Part shown: positions 56,941 to 64,000 of the stretch, one piece after another
Layout of the letters: each line of letters begins with the position of its first letter
Numbering within the stretch: the stretch's first letter is position 1
Assembly (NCBI RefSeq): GCF_001598435.1
Contig: NZ_BCYY01000006.1
Coordinates: 62,001 to 126,000, forward strand
DNA length: 64,000 nucleotides
Direction of reading: 5' to 3'
DNA from: Sphingomonas pituitosa NBRC 102491
GTDB lineage: Bacteria > Pseudomonadota > Alphaproteobacteria > Sphingomonadales > Sphingomonadaceae
Position numbers and translations under genes: made by a program
The notes under the pieces: model-generated
The model's input: the letters and a program-made list of their open reading frames with translations, nothing else
Databases searched by the model: none
Told to the model about the DNA's origin: nothing

Positions 56941-58012
56941 GGATCACCACGTTCGCCGCCGGAATACCGTTGAAGCCGTGGTTCCAGGCCGCCGAATAGC
57001 CGTCCACGTTGCCCAGCAGAACGAACCCCGGCGGCAGCATGTCGGGTTGCGCCGTGCCCTCGGGCACTTCGAACGCGCCCAGCATGTCCCCCTCGTGGCA
57101 GGTAGGTCCGACGAGCAACACGCGCCCCGGCGGCAGGCCGTTGGCGTGCAACGGCACGACGTCGCTCCAGCGCAGGTGACAGTCGCTCGAAAGGTCGAGC
57201 GTGACACGGTGCACGCCCGGCGCGAGCGGCTCGACGGCGAGGATGCGTCCCAGGGCGTGCCCCGCACCGATGAACCAGTGGCTGCCGGGTTCGATCAGGA
57301 TCGTCGTCTCGCCGGGGAGATGCGTACGCAGCAGGGCGAGGGCTGCCCCGATCCTGTCGGCCTTGTACGGCCCGAGCCCGCCGCCAAGGTTGAGATAGCG
57401 GAGCGGGCGCCCCTCGCCCAGCCGGCTGAGCGACAGGCCGGTCGCGACGATTTCCTCCAGCGTCCGCTTGCCCTGCCGATGGCAGTGCAATGCGCCGAAC
57501 CGCGGATCGGAAGTGACGCGCGCGAAGCCGGGGGAGCCCGGCAGCACGCCGAAACGGGACTGCCACGGCGCCGCCGCCTCGGCCTCTTCCCCTTGCGACG
57601 ATATCCTCAGCCCGAGCACCATCTCGCCTTCCGGCACCAGGTCGAGTTGGCCAGCGCCGTCGAGATAGACGACGTCGACATTCGCATCGCCAAGAATTTC
57701 CGCGCCCGCGGGGCCGCTTATCGACAGAAAGGCGGGCGTCGTTCCCACCGCGGCGGCGGCCGCACGCACGGCGCCCAGCTCCGCCTTGTTCGCCACATCG
57801 AAACCGACTCCCTCTTCGGACATCAGTTGGAGGAGCCATGGCGCCCCGCAGGCCTTCACCGCGAAGAGAAAGCGGCAGCCATGCAGCGGCTCGAACCGCC
57901 GCAGGCGTCGCACGCGGGTGCGGATCGCCGCGGCATCATAGAGCAGGCACGGGCGTTCATAGGTTCGCACCAGCGGCCCGATCGCGCGGACGAGAGATTC
58001 CGGAACGGGCAT
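56927..58012 (-). CDS. Type III PLP decarboxylase-fold protein (DAP/ornithine type)
   Basis: Protein of 361 residues with the alanine-racemase-like barrel of DAP and ornithine decarboxylases. The PLP Lys is Lys53 in RFLFAVKACG. His174-region ALHCHRQGK, the phosphate loop YLNLGGGLGPYK, EPGSHWFIGAG with the PLP-binding Glu, and the catalytic VGPTCHEGD with Cys305 are all in place, so activity is plausible. MccE-type enzymes of microcin C have a decarboxylase of this fold, but the substrate here is unknown. ATG 58012 shares one base with the oxygenase stop. Confidence 0.75.
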   Translation of the reverse strand: MPVPESLVRAIGPLVRTYERPCLLYDAAAIRTRVRRLRRFEPLHGCRFLFAVKACGAPWLLQLMSEEGVGFDVANKAELGAVRAAAAAVGTTPAFLSISGPAGAEILGDANVDVVYLDGAGQLDLVPEGEMVLGLRISSQGEEAEAAAPWQSRFGVLPGSPGFARVTSDPRFGALHCHRQGKRTLEEIVATGLSLSRLGEGRPLRYLNLGGGLGPYKADRIGAALALLRTHLPGETTILIEPGSHWFIGAGHALGRILAVEPLAPGVHRVTLDLSSDCHLRWSDVVPLHANGLPPGRVLLVGPTCHEGDMLGAFEVPEGTAQPDMLPPGFVLLGNVDGYSAAWNHGFNGIPAANVVIHGNA

Positions 58013-58728
58013 CAGGATGCGGCCCGGAAGGCGAGGCTGATCGTCTCGCGCCCGGGCTCGGCGCGTTGCCAGGGGCTTACCCAGTGGCGGCAGTCCGGAT
58101 GGATCGGGATGAGCGCGGCATGGTTGAACCGCGGCGGGTGGATCGTCTCGATGCCCGCCTCGTTGCAGAAATGCAGCAGCCCGCCCGATCGGGCGTCGCA
58201 ATCATCCAGATACAGTACGAAGGCCAGGCTCCGTCCGTCATAATGATCGGTGTGCGGCGCGATGAAGTCACCCTCGCCATAGCGGGCAAGCTCGCAGCCG
58301 ACGCGCCCGTCCAGCCGAATGCCGACGATGGCCGAGGCCCAGTCGCGCAACTCCGGTTCGACGAGCGCCGCGCGCGCAAAGCGCATCAGGGCACGGCGGT
58401 GCGCCGCGGCCATGATTCCCTCGGGCGGAATCAATGCACCGATCGGGCGCAGCACGAAGTGGCTGCTGAATCGCTCCCCCGGCGTGGCGGCAGCCCAGGC
58501 CTCGGGTGTCGCTTCGCTGGTCGTGTTGCCCGGCACGTCGATGTGCCGGCTGTGGGTCCAGCATCGGTGCGCGTGCAGGGCTGCCCGCAAATGGGCCGCC
58601 TCCTCCTGCGGCAGGACGTTGGCGAGCGTGAAGATGCTGCGCGGGCGCGCGGCATACCACGCGGCAAGGTCCGCGGCTGCGGCCTCGGCGGCGGGGGCAA
58701 GCCAGGATCGGGACGCGGTGATGGTCAC
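58012..58728 (-). CDS. 2-oxoglutarate/Fe(II)-dependent oxygenase
   Basis: Protein of 238 residues with a prolyl-hydroxylase-like beta barrel. The Fe(II) ligands are visible as HTD in FIAPHTDHYDG (His159, Asp161), with a distal His in CRHWVSPW (His215) and an Arg in PGRETISLAF for 2-oxoglutarate. LAFVLYLDD is the barrel strand. The N-terminal third lacks a clear match. GTG start at 58728 overlaps the radical SAM stop as GTGA. Similar enzymes hydroxylate or desaturate peptides in natural-product pathways, including pantocin A. Confidence 0.8.
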   Translation of the reverse strand: MTITASRSWLAPAAEAAAADLAAWYAARPRSIFTLANVLPQEEAAHLRAALHAHRCWTHSRHIDVPGNTTSEATPEAWAAATPGERFSSHFVLRPIGALIPPEGIMAAAHRRALMRFARAALVEPELRDWASAIVGIRLDGRVGCELARYGEGDFIAPHTDHYDGRSLAFVLYLDDCDARSGGLLHFCNEAGIETIHPPRFNHAALIPIHPDCRHWVSPWQRAEPGRETISLAFRAAS

Positions 58729-60623
58729 GGGGCCACCGCCGGCTCGAGCACCCCCATCCGCACCAGGGCCTGCCACAGCGCCGTGCCGACCTCCTCGCCG
58801 CCGGCCAGATCGAAAAAGGCACGCTGGTCGAAGGCAGCGCCGTTGAGCCGCGTCGTCAGCGCCAGGATCCCGCGCGGGCCGGACCAGCCGCGATGCTTGC
58901 GCCAGTTGAAGAGCTGTACCCCCTCGTCCGCCACGGCGATGTCGATGTCCGCCTCGGCAACGCGGAACAGTCTTTCCGGCGTCCTCGCCGGCAGGGCCCG
59001 CCGCACCGCCTCCCCTGCCCGCGCGGCGTTCACCTCCGCCGCGAATGCGCGATAGGCGCTGATGGCGGCACGGCGCTCGGTGTCGGTCATCGCCATGTCG
59101 CATGCGCCGAGATGGTTGGCGGTGAACTCGGCCTGGCCGGTGGTCGCCGCCCCGCCCCCCAGGGTCAGCCCGAACGCGCCCGGGTCGCGGCCGACCTCCG
59201 AGGAGCGGGTCGCCTCGAACGGGAATACCGTGACGTTGGCAAGGCAATGCTGCACGCCGCGAAGAACGTCCAGCGCGGCCATCGCCTCCGCATGGGTGGT
59301 GCTCGGAAGGTCCGGGATCAGATTGACGTAGAGCTTGATTCCGGCCGCCGCCGCGCCCTCCAGAAACGCCAGGTTGCTCGCCTGCGTGGCTGCCTTGCGC
59401 ACCAGGTGCAGGACGCGATCGGTCATCGTCTCAAGGCCGATGACGAGATGGTCGCAGCCGGACCGCGCCATCCAGTCGAAATGGTCCGGCGTGAAACGGT
59501 GATCGACCATCGCGAAGGAATTCCAGCGCACCTCCAAGCCGCGCTCGACGAGGAGCTTCGCGAACCGGAGCGAAAAGCCGGGTGCGATCGCCTCGGTGAT
59601 CAGGGTGAAGTGATCGGCGCCGGTCGCCTTTTTCTGCTGCTCGATTTCATCGACCACCGCATCGGCCGTGCGCGCGCGGAAGGCGTGGCTCGCGCCGTAG
59701 AGCTCCACGAAGTCGCAATAGGTGCATTCCCCCCAATAGCAGCCCCGTGACTGCACGATGCCGAGTTCGGGCGCCTGCATGTCGCGGAGCAGCGCGGGAT
59801 CATAGGCAGCCGGGGGCAGCTGGCGAAGGCTCGGGCCGGCCTTGAGCGGCGCATGGACGACGGCGCCGTCGCGCCCCCTCGCGCTCGCGTTCGGAACCTC
59901 GGCGGGCCGCCAGTCGCCCGACTGCGCCTGCCTCGCCAGCGCCAGCAGCGGGTCCTCGCCATCGAAGCGGACCACCGCGTCGACGGCCGGGAACGACTCG
60001 AGCAACAGGGCAAGGTCCTGCTCGGCGAGCAGGCTGAGCACCGGTCCGCCGCAGACGATCCGCACGTCCGGGCGAAGCCGCCGCAAATGGCCGGCCAGCG
60101 CGAGGGCCGGAGCGAGCTGCGGCCCCATGGCAATGGTGAGCCCGAACAACACGACTTCGGGATCCGCGAATTCCACCGCCGGGACCCGCGCGTAAAAGGC
60201 TTCATAGAAGGCGAGCTGCGACGCGACGGGCCCATGCCGGGCAGCGATCGCATCGATCGCGCAGTCGATATTGAGGGGCTTGGCGAGCTCGTGCAGCAGG
60301 AAGCCCGGCCCGTCCGGGTTGGCGAAATCATGGCGTCCCGCCGAATCGAACAGGCGCGCCCGATTCTTGGCGAGCAGTCGCGCCGCGACCGCCGGCATGG
60401 CCGTCGTCGCGATCCGCGGCCCCTCGGCGAAGAAGCCGCCGGCGCCGGCCTCCGCGAGGAACGCAGGGGTGATCAGATCCAGCGCCAGCGCCGTGTTCAG
60501 ATCCACCTGGCTCGCGCTGACTCCATGCTCGGCGAGCCAGGCGGCAAGCACCGCGCTGGCCGGGTAATAGCGTCCGAACCCGCTGCTCACCGTCGGCGGG
60601 AAGATAAGGCAGACGTCAGCCAC
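58725..60623 (-). CDS. B12-binding-type radical SAM enzyme
   Basis: Protein of 632 residues. Residues 1-230 form a B12-binding-like Rossmann region (VVLFGLTIAMG, then IVCGGPVLSLLAEQ); the His of a DxHxxG motif is not seen. The radical SAM iron-sulphur site is GCYWGECTYCDF with Cys295, Cys300 and Cys303 (CX4CX2C), a variant spacing known in peptide-maturation enzymes. The barrel continues to about residue 520. The last 90 residues are a separate alpha/beta module. Start GTG 60623 has AGGAGGGG upstream and overlaps the upstream gene by 8 bases. It could methylate or crosslink unactivated carbons. Confidence 0.8.
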   Translation of the reverse strand: MADVCLIFPPTVSSGFGRYYPASAVLAAWLAEHGVSASQVDLNTALALDLITPAFLAEAGAGGFFAEGPRIATTAMPAVAARLLAKNRARLFDSAGRHDFANPDGPGFLLHELAKPLNIDCAIDAIAARHGPVASQLAFYEAFYARVPAVEFADPEVVLFGLTIAMGPQLAPALALAGHLRRLRPDVRIVCGGPVLSLLAEQDLALLLESFPAVDAVVRFDGEDPLLALARQAQSGDWRPAEVPNASARGRDGAVVHAPLKAGPSLRQLPPAAYDPALLRDMQAPELGIVQSRGCYWGECTYCDFVELYGASHAFRARTADAVVDEIEQQKKATGADHFTLITEAIAPGFSLRFAKLLVERGLEVRWNSFAMVDHRFTPDHFDWMARSGCDHLVIGLETMTDRVLHLVRKAATQASNLAFLEGAAAAGIKLYVNLIPDLPSTTHAEAMAALDVLRGVQHCLANVTVFPFEATRSSEVGRDPGAFGLTLGGGAATTGQAEFTANHLGACDMAMTDTERRAAISAYRAFAAEVNAARAGEAVRRALPARTPERLFRVAEADIDIAVADEGVQLFNWRKHRGWSGPRGILALTTRLNGAAFDQRAFFDLAGGEEVGTALWQALVRMGVLEPAVAP

Positions 60624-62028
60624 GGCCCCTCCTGATCGATGCATAATCGGGCAAGCCGCCGGGCAGCATCGGGACGATCCAGTCCCGGGCGACGAGCTGG
60701 CAGATGCGGGTCCGGCACAGCGGGATCACCGGCATGGACTGCATCAACAGCTTCGCCGCCTTGGTCATGGCGCAACGACGCAGCGTCCGATCCACGATCG
60801 CTTCGGCAGCGGCGAAGGCGGTGAGAAATGCTGGCGTCGCCGCCGGCAGATGCGGCAGCGCCCCCGCGGTCGCGAACGGCAGAAGGGTTGCGGCGGGATC
60901 GGCGAAGGCCGGCGGCAGAATGGCGTAGGCGAGCTCATATTCGCCTGCGGCAAGGGCGCCGACATAGGCGGAATAATCGAGACGGCGCAGCGTCACCCGC
61001 AGTGGAAGCGCGCGCTCGATCTGCCGGGCGACCTCGGCGAGCAAGGCGCCGTTCGGCGGGAAATCGGCATAGACGATCTCGAGCCGGCGCGGCGGCCGCA
61101 CGACCCCGGCCCAGGCTGCGCGCGCGGCCGAGGGATGGGCCGCGGGCGCCACGTCCCCTCCGTCCCAGAGGCTTGCGAGGTCATGCCAGGGCGCGACCAC
61201 CGGCGCGAGCTGCTCGGCGAGGGCATTTCGGTCGACCGCCAGCGACAGCGCGTGGCGCGCGGCAGGATCGGCGAATGCCGGGACGCGCCCGGCGTTGGGC
61301 AGCAACTGCCCGCCGAGCGTCGAACTGCTGACGTGCAGCGCCGGAGCGAGCGCCGGATCACCGGCGCTGCCATGCGGAAAGGTCGTCCCGCAGCTCAATT
61401 GGATCCGCCCCTGCAGGAACAGCCGGATGCCCTGCTCGGGGCTGTCGGTGCGCAGCAGGCTCAGCCACTCGGGACCCGGTCGGCCGGCGCGTGGACTCGG
61501 CCCGTTCCGGTGCAGCAGCAGGCCGCGCAGGCCGGGCAAGACCTTCGCCACGCGATAGGGACCCGAACCGATGGTCGGATCCGGGGCGCGCGGAGCGAAG
61601 GCGGAGACCGTCAACAGTTCGCGCACATAGCCGATCGGACGCGTGGTACGAAGCGCGAGACGGTACGGGCTAGGGGCGGCGACGTCCTCGATCGCATCGG
61701 CGAGCCAGCGCCGCGCGCCGCGCCGCGCAAGGGTTCGGATGGCATCGACGACATGGTCGGCGCGGATTTCCGTGCCGTCCGCGAAATAGCGGTCTCTGGC
61801 CAGATCGATCGTCCAGTCCAGCCCGTCGGCCCGCCATCCCGTCGCCAGTCCCTCCAGCCCGTCGGCCCGGAACAGGGTGTCGTGCAACAGCCCCGAGATG
61901 CCGTCCGCCACGAAGTCGTAGACATCGACGGGATCCACGCAGGGTTCCAGCACGTCGATCTCGCAGACGAACGGCTCTTCCGGATCCGCGATCGCCTCCC
62001 GCAAGGCGTCGGGCGCAAGCACGTTCAC
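60616..62028 (-). CDS. Leaderless ABC-type substrate-binding protein (SBP_bac_5)
   Basis: Protein of 470 residues with the SBP_bac_5 pattern of peptide or nickel binders: VYDFVADGISGLLHDTLFRA, DLARDRYFADGTEIRADHVV, GSGPYRVAKVLPGLRG and FLQGRIQL. YADFPPNGALLAEVARQIE, EYELAYAILPPAFADP and MPVIPLCRTRICQLV follow. It has no signal peptide or lipobox; the start (GTG 62028) overlaps the ThiF stop as GTGA. It is therefore predicted cytoplasmic, unlike its periplasmic relatives such as YejA, which imports microcin C. No ABC permease or ATPase genes follow. Confidence 0.7.
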   Translation of the reverse strand: MNVLAPDALREAIADPEEPFVCEIDVLEPCVDPVDVYDFVADGISGLLHDTLFRADGLEGLATGWRADGLDWTIDLARDRYFADGTEIRADHVVDAIRTLARRGARRWLADAIEDVAAPSPYRLALRTTRPIGYVRELLTVSAFAPRAPDPTIGSGPYRVAKVLPGLRGLLLHRNGPSPRAGRPGPEWLSLLRTDSPEQGIRLFLQGRIQLSCGTTFPHGSAGDPALAPALHVSSSTLGGQLLPNAGRVPAFADPAARHALSLAVDRNALAEQLAPVVAPWHDLASLWDGGDVAPAAHPSAARAAWAGVVRPPRRLEIVYADFPPNGALLAEVARQIERALPLRVTLRRLDYSAYVGALAAGEYELAYAILPPAFADPAATLLPFATAGALPHLPAATPAFLTAFAAAEAIVDRTLRRCAMTKAAKLLMQSMPVIPLCRTRICQLVARDWIVPMLPGGLPDYASIRRGRG

Positions 62029-63056
62029 GCGGCGCAGGCCCGGCACCGCACCGGCGCCGGCGCGGTGATCGTCATGGTCATGAGGTCGATCACGCGGCGG
62101 CCCGCCATTCCATCCGTCTCGCCGCCTTCGACCAGCCAGACGAGAACGTCCCGTGCCAGCAATCCCGCCACCACGGCGTTGGAGGGGCCGAAGGAATAGG
62201 GGGAATGCACCTGGGGTAAGGTGCTCGCCCAGTCCTGCTCTCCGGCGGCGGAAGCATCCGCGCAGCCATGGCAGGGGCAGCCGGATGCCGGGTAGATCGG
62301 GCCCCAATAGCCGCGCTCCAGGCCCACCGCGGCGCTCGTCCAGGCCATGCCGGCGGCACCGGCAAACTCCGCGACGATCGCTTCGATGCGCCCGACCGGC
62401 GTGTCGGCGGCGCAAACGAGCAGGTCTGCGTTCCAGCCTTCCAGGCAGGCCAGGTCCGCGGGTGCGGTGACCATCCGCGGCGCCCGCTCGATCCGGACCG
62501 CCGGATAGGCGGCGGCGATGGCGCCGGCCGCGGCCTCGGTCTTCGCGCGGCCGAAATCGGCGGGGCCAAACAGATATTGGCGGTTCAGGTTGCTCGGCTC
62601 GACCCGATCGCCGTCGATCAGGAAGAAATTGCCGACCCCGGCGCCTGCGAGATGGCGCAGTATCTCGGAACCGATGCCGCCGACGCCGAGAATGGCGACG
62701 CGCGCACCGGCGAGCCGGGCGCGTGCCGCCGCCACGTCCTGGCCGTGCAGCGCCAGCCAGCCGCAGTTCCGCGAGAGCGTCTCTGCTTCCGCCCCATCAT
62801 CCCCGATCATCAGGAACTGACAGTCGCGCAAGTTCCGCACGATGGCCGCGCCAAGACGTTGCGGAACACCGGGCAGCCAGTGCGACAGCAGCGGCGACTC
62901 CCCGATGCGCCGAACCAGCGCGGCGCCGAAGGGACCACATTCGACCCGCAGCGCACGTCGTTCGCTCAGAAAGATCACGGCGGGCTCCGCATGAATGACG
63001 GAGATGGCAGCCGACAACGCCAACATTTCCACATCCTGCGGAGCCCTGGTCACCAT
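62025..63056 (-). CDS. ThiF/MccB-like adenylating enzyme with extra N-terminal domain
   Basis: E1-like enzyme of 343 residues. Residues 1-110 are an extra domain whose pattern (strand-turn-strand, then helices) resembles a RiPP recognition element. The ThiF core has the nucleotide loop VAILGVGGIGSEIL (124-129), the acidic DGDRVEPSNLNRQ with Arg159, Lys172, and CAADTPVGR with the catalytic Asp218. Four zinc Cys are present: Cys262 and Cys265, then Cys338 and Cys341 (CRAC). It should adenylate a C-terminal carboxylate of a peptide or carrier, as MccB does for microcin C. ATG 63056 lies 6 bases after the small ORF. Confidence 0.8.
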   Translation of the reverse strand: MVTRAPQDVEMLALSAAISVIHAEPAVIFLSERRALRVECGPFGAALVRRIGESPLLSHWLPGVPQRLGAAIVRNLRDCQFLMIGDDGAEAETLSRNCGWLALHGQDVAAARARLAGARVAILGVGGIGSEILRHLAGAGVGNFFLIDGDRVEPSNLNRQYLFGPADFGRAKTEAAAGAIAAAYPAVRIERAPRMVTAPADLACLEGWNADLLVCAADTPVGRIEAIVAEFAGAAGMAWTSAAVGLERGYWGPIYPASGCPCHGCADASAAGEQDWASTLPQVHSPYSFGPSNAVVAGLLARDVLVWLVEGGETDGMAGRRVIDLMTMTITAPAPVRCRACAA

Positions 63057-63062
63057 GATGTT

Positions 63063-63299
63063 CTAGCTGCGCACGGAAACGATGACGAAGTCCCCGAGAT
63101 CGACGCGCTTGAAGATGATTTCGAGATCCTCATCCTCTTCCTGCTCGTTGACCAGGCCCTGCGCCTTTGAGCGGATGAACTGCGCGGTATCTTGCAGAAG
63201 TTTTGCCAGGTCCTCATCCTCGACACCACTGATCTCAACCCGCAGTGGCGGACGTCCGGATACCATTTCAAATTCGTTGTCATCACTCGAGTCGGTCAT
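63063..63299 (-). CDS. Small acidic protein, candidate precursor or carrier peptide
   Basis: First gene of the operon: 78 residues, with about 20 acidic and 8 basic residues and no Cys. The first half is polar, then an amphipathic helix (DLAKLLQDTAQFIRSKAQGL), an acidic hinge (EQEEDEDL) and a C-terminal beta-like tail IIFKRVDLGDFVIVSVRS. A GGGGAAG ribosome site lies 6 bases before ATG 63299. Its place before the adenylating enzyme suggests a precursor or carrier peptide activated at its C terminus, but it lacks the Asn of microcin C peptides and the GG of ThiS/MoaD. It is not a known family. Confidence 0.6.
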   Translation of the reverse strand: MTDSSDDNEFEMVSGRPPLRVEISGVEDEDLAKLLQDTAQFIRSKAQGLVNEQEEDEDLEIIFKRVDLGDFVIVSVRS

Positions 63300-63445
63300 T
63301 TTGCTTCCCCTTGGTACAGAGTAAGAGCGCGCTAGGCCATTAATGACGCAACGACGAGGACAGCCTTCGCCCGCATGATCATTACTATGCGATTCCAGTT
63401 GCGCGGCGCAAGCACTTGGATCATAAATAACGTATCGGGGCGGGA

Positions 63446-63475
63446 ATTATATCGACTCGCAGTTTCTACGGTCGA
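63446..63475 (-). promoter_or_regulatory. Candidate sigma-70-type promoter of the biosynthetic operon
   Basis: On the minus strand TCGACC (63475-63470) and a perfect TATAAT (63451-63446) are separated by 18 bases. Transcription would begin about 140 bases before the small acidic protein. The surrounding 63300-63579 is clearly richer in A and T than the rest of the window and is gene-free; it also faces the divergent gene at 63580. Confidence 0.4.
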
Positions 63476-63579
63476 TAACGGCCATTGCCGATTTCCGCGC
63501 TTATTATACGAATCAGACACAACCATTTAAGATGCTTTTTTCGGGCACGTAACTTCAGCTTCGGAGGGGAGAGGGGGCT

Positions 63580-64000
63580 TTGTCGCGCGTATACATGTTC
63601 AATATGGTGGGACGGGATCGCTATAGCACGAGCGTTCGCATCATCGTGAACAATGACGGTGCGGCGCCCTACCAGATCCTCAACACCTATCCGTCGATCA
63701 ACTTCGTGCCGTTCTCCACGTCGGGCGCACTCCTCGGGGGCAGCCAGCCGGCGGGAAACGCGTTCATCGACAGCAACCAGATCCTGACGAGCGATTCCTC
63801 GGGCGGCCCGTGCAATCGGTTCGATGCGGTGGCGACGCCGGCGGCCCAGGGGGATCTGCTCGCCTTCGTCAGCCTGACCGATATCGCCCTCTACAGCCAG
63901 GCAGGCATTTTCCTGGCGGCCTATGCGCCGAGCACGGACGCGTGCCGGGAGCCGGACACGCACGACACGCCCGCGGCAACCGCCGGCACGGTCTATGTCT
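63580..64000 (+). CDS. Unrecognised protein, 3' end outside the window
   Basis: The frame is open from a TTG at 63580 to the window edge, encoding at least 140 residues. A GGAGGGG site lies 10 bases before the TTG; the ATG at 63595 is the alternative. The protein begins SRVYMFNMVGRDRYSTSVRI and has no signal peptide. It is rich in Ser, Thr, Ala and Asn with beta-strand-like spacing (IIVNNDGAAPYQILNTYPSI). I do not recognise a family. It is divergent from the biosynthetic operon and could share its regulation. Confidence 0.55.
   Translation, partial: MSRVYMFNMVGRDRYSTSVRIIVNNDGAAPYQILNTYPSINFVPFSTSGALLGGSQPAGNAFIDSNQILTSDSSGGPCNRFDAVATPAAQGDLLAFVSLTDIALYSQAGIFLAAYAPSTDACREPDTHDTPAATAGTVYV

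Noticed and set aside
63063..63299. Small acidic protein as a ThiS/MoaD ubiquitin-like carrier
   Set aside because: No C-terminal Gly-Gly and no ubiquitin-fold pattern; kept only as a candidate precursor or carrier.

Overview
This is a 64 kb chromosomal window from a GC-rich alphaproteobacterium, most likely Sphingomonas or a close sphingomonad. The pointers are a Gcw_chp/TorF-type porin, two PEP-CTERM proteins (one with a PEPxxWA-type motif), an NDUFA12-like complex I accessory protein, DUF1501/DUF1800 neighbours, a perfect EcfG-type promoter (GGAAC-N16-CGTT) and a long dcw cluster carrying SPOR proteins.

Layout. 1-1183: the end of a HisKA_2 sensor kinase and an entericidin lipoprotein behind a stress-type promoter. 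1229-7893 (minus): argS, a SPOR protein, nagZ, scpA, scpB and tatABC in one direction, with a 112-bp intergenic palindromic repeat between nagZ and scpA. 8090-9422: a small accessory insert with an EndoU/NucA-like nuclease toxin and a YezG-type immunity gene. 9504-12162: a DUF1800/DUF1501 pair. 12402-14194: small secreted proteins and a porin. 14262-17202: a dNTP triphosphohydrolase and a TPR/SPOR protein. 17290-36305 (minus): the complete division and cell-wall cluster mraZ-rsmH-ftsL-ftsI-murE-murF-mraY-murD-ftsW-murG-murC-murB-(DUF4262)-ddlB-ftsQ-ftsA-ftsZ. Most neighbours overlap by 1-13 bases, so the run is probably translationally coupled. A second copy of the palindromic repeat abuts murB, and an unrelated DUF4262 gene sits between murB and ddlB. 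36796-53666: mostly housekeeping genes, including cysteine synthase, hypoxanthine-DNA glycosylase, a GAF histidine kinase, a SulP transporter, an MliC-like lysozyme inhibitor, an orphan ParA-like ATPase, aat, recX, a fatty acyl-AMP ligase and a GGDEF-EAL protein.

The most unusual region follows tRNA-Trp (53811-53887). From 63299 down to 55630 on the minus strand runs a tightly overlapping seven-gene operon. It encodes, in order, a 78-residue acidic small protein, a ThiF/MccB-like adenylating enzyme with an extra N-terminal domain, a leaderless extracytoplasmic-type substrate-binding protein, a B12-type radical SAM enzyme, a 2-oxoglutarate/Fe(II) oxygenase, a DAP/ornithine-decarboxylase-fold PLP enzyme and a fold-type I PLP enzyme. 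A GNAT acetyltransferase (plus strand) and a SAM methyltransferase flank it. I read this as a peptide-based natural-product (RiPP-like) pathway related in logic to microcin C and pantocin A but with a gene combination I do not recognise. The product, the precursor role of the small protein and the self-protection role of the GNAT are inference.

The window ends inside an unrecognised plus-strand gene that is divergent from this operon.
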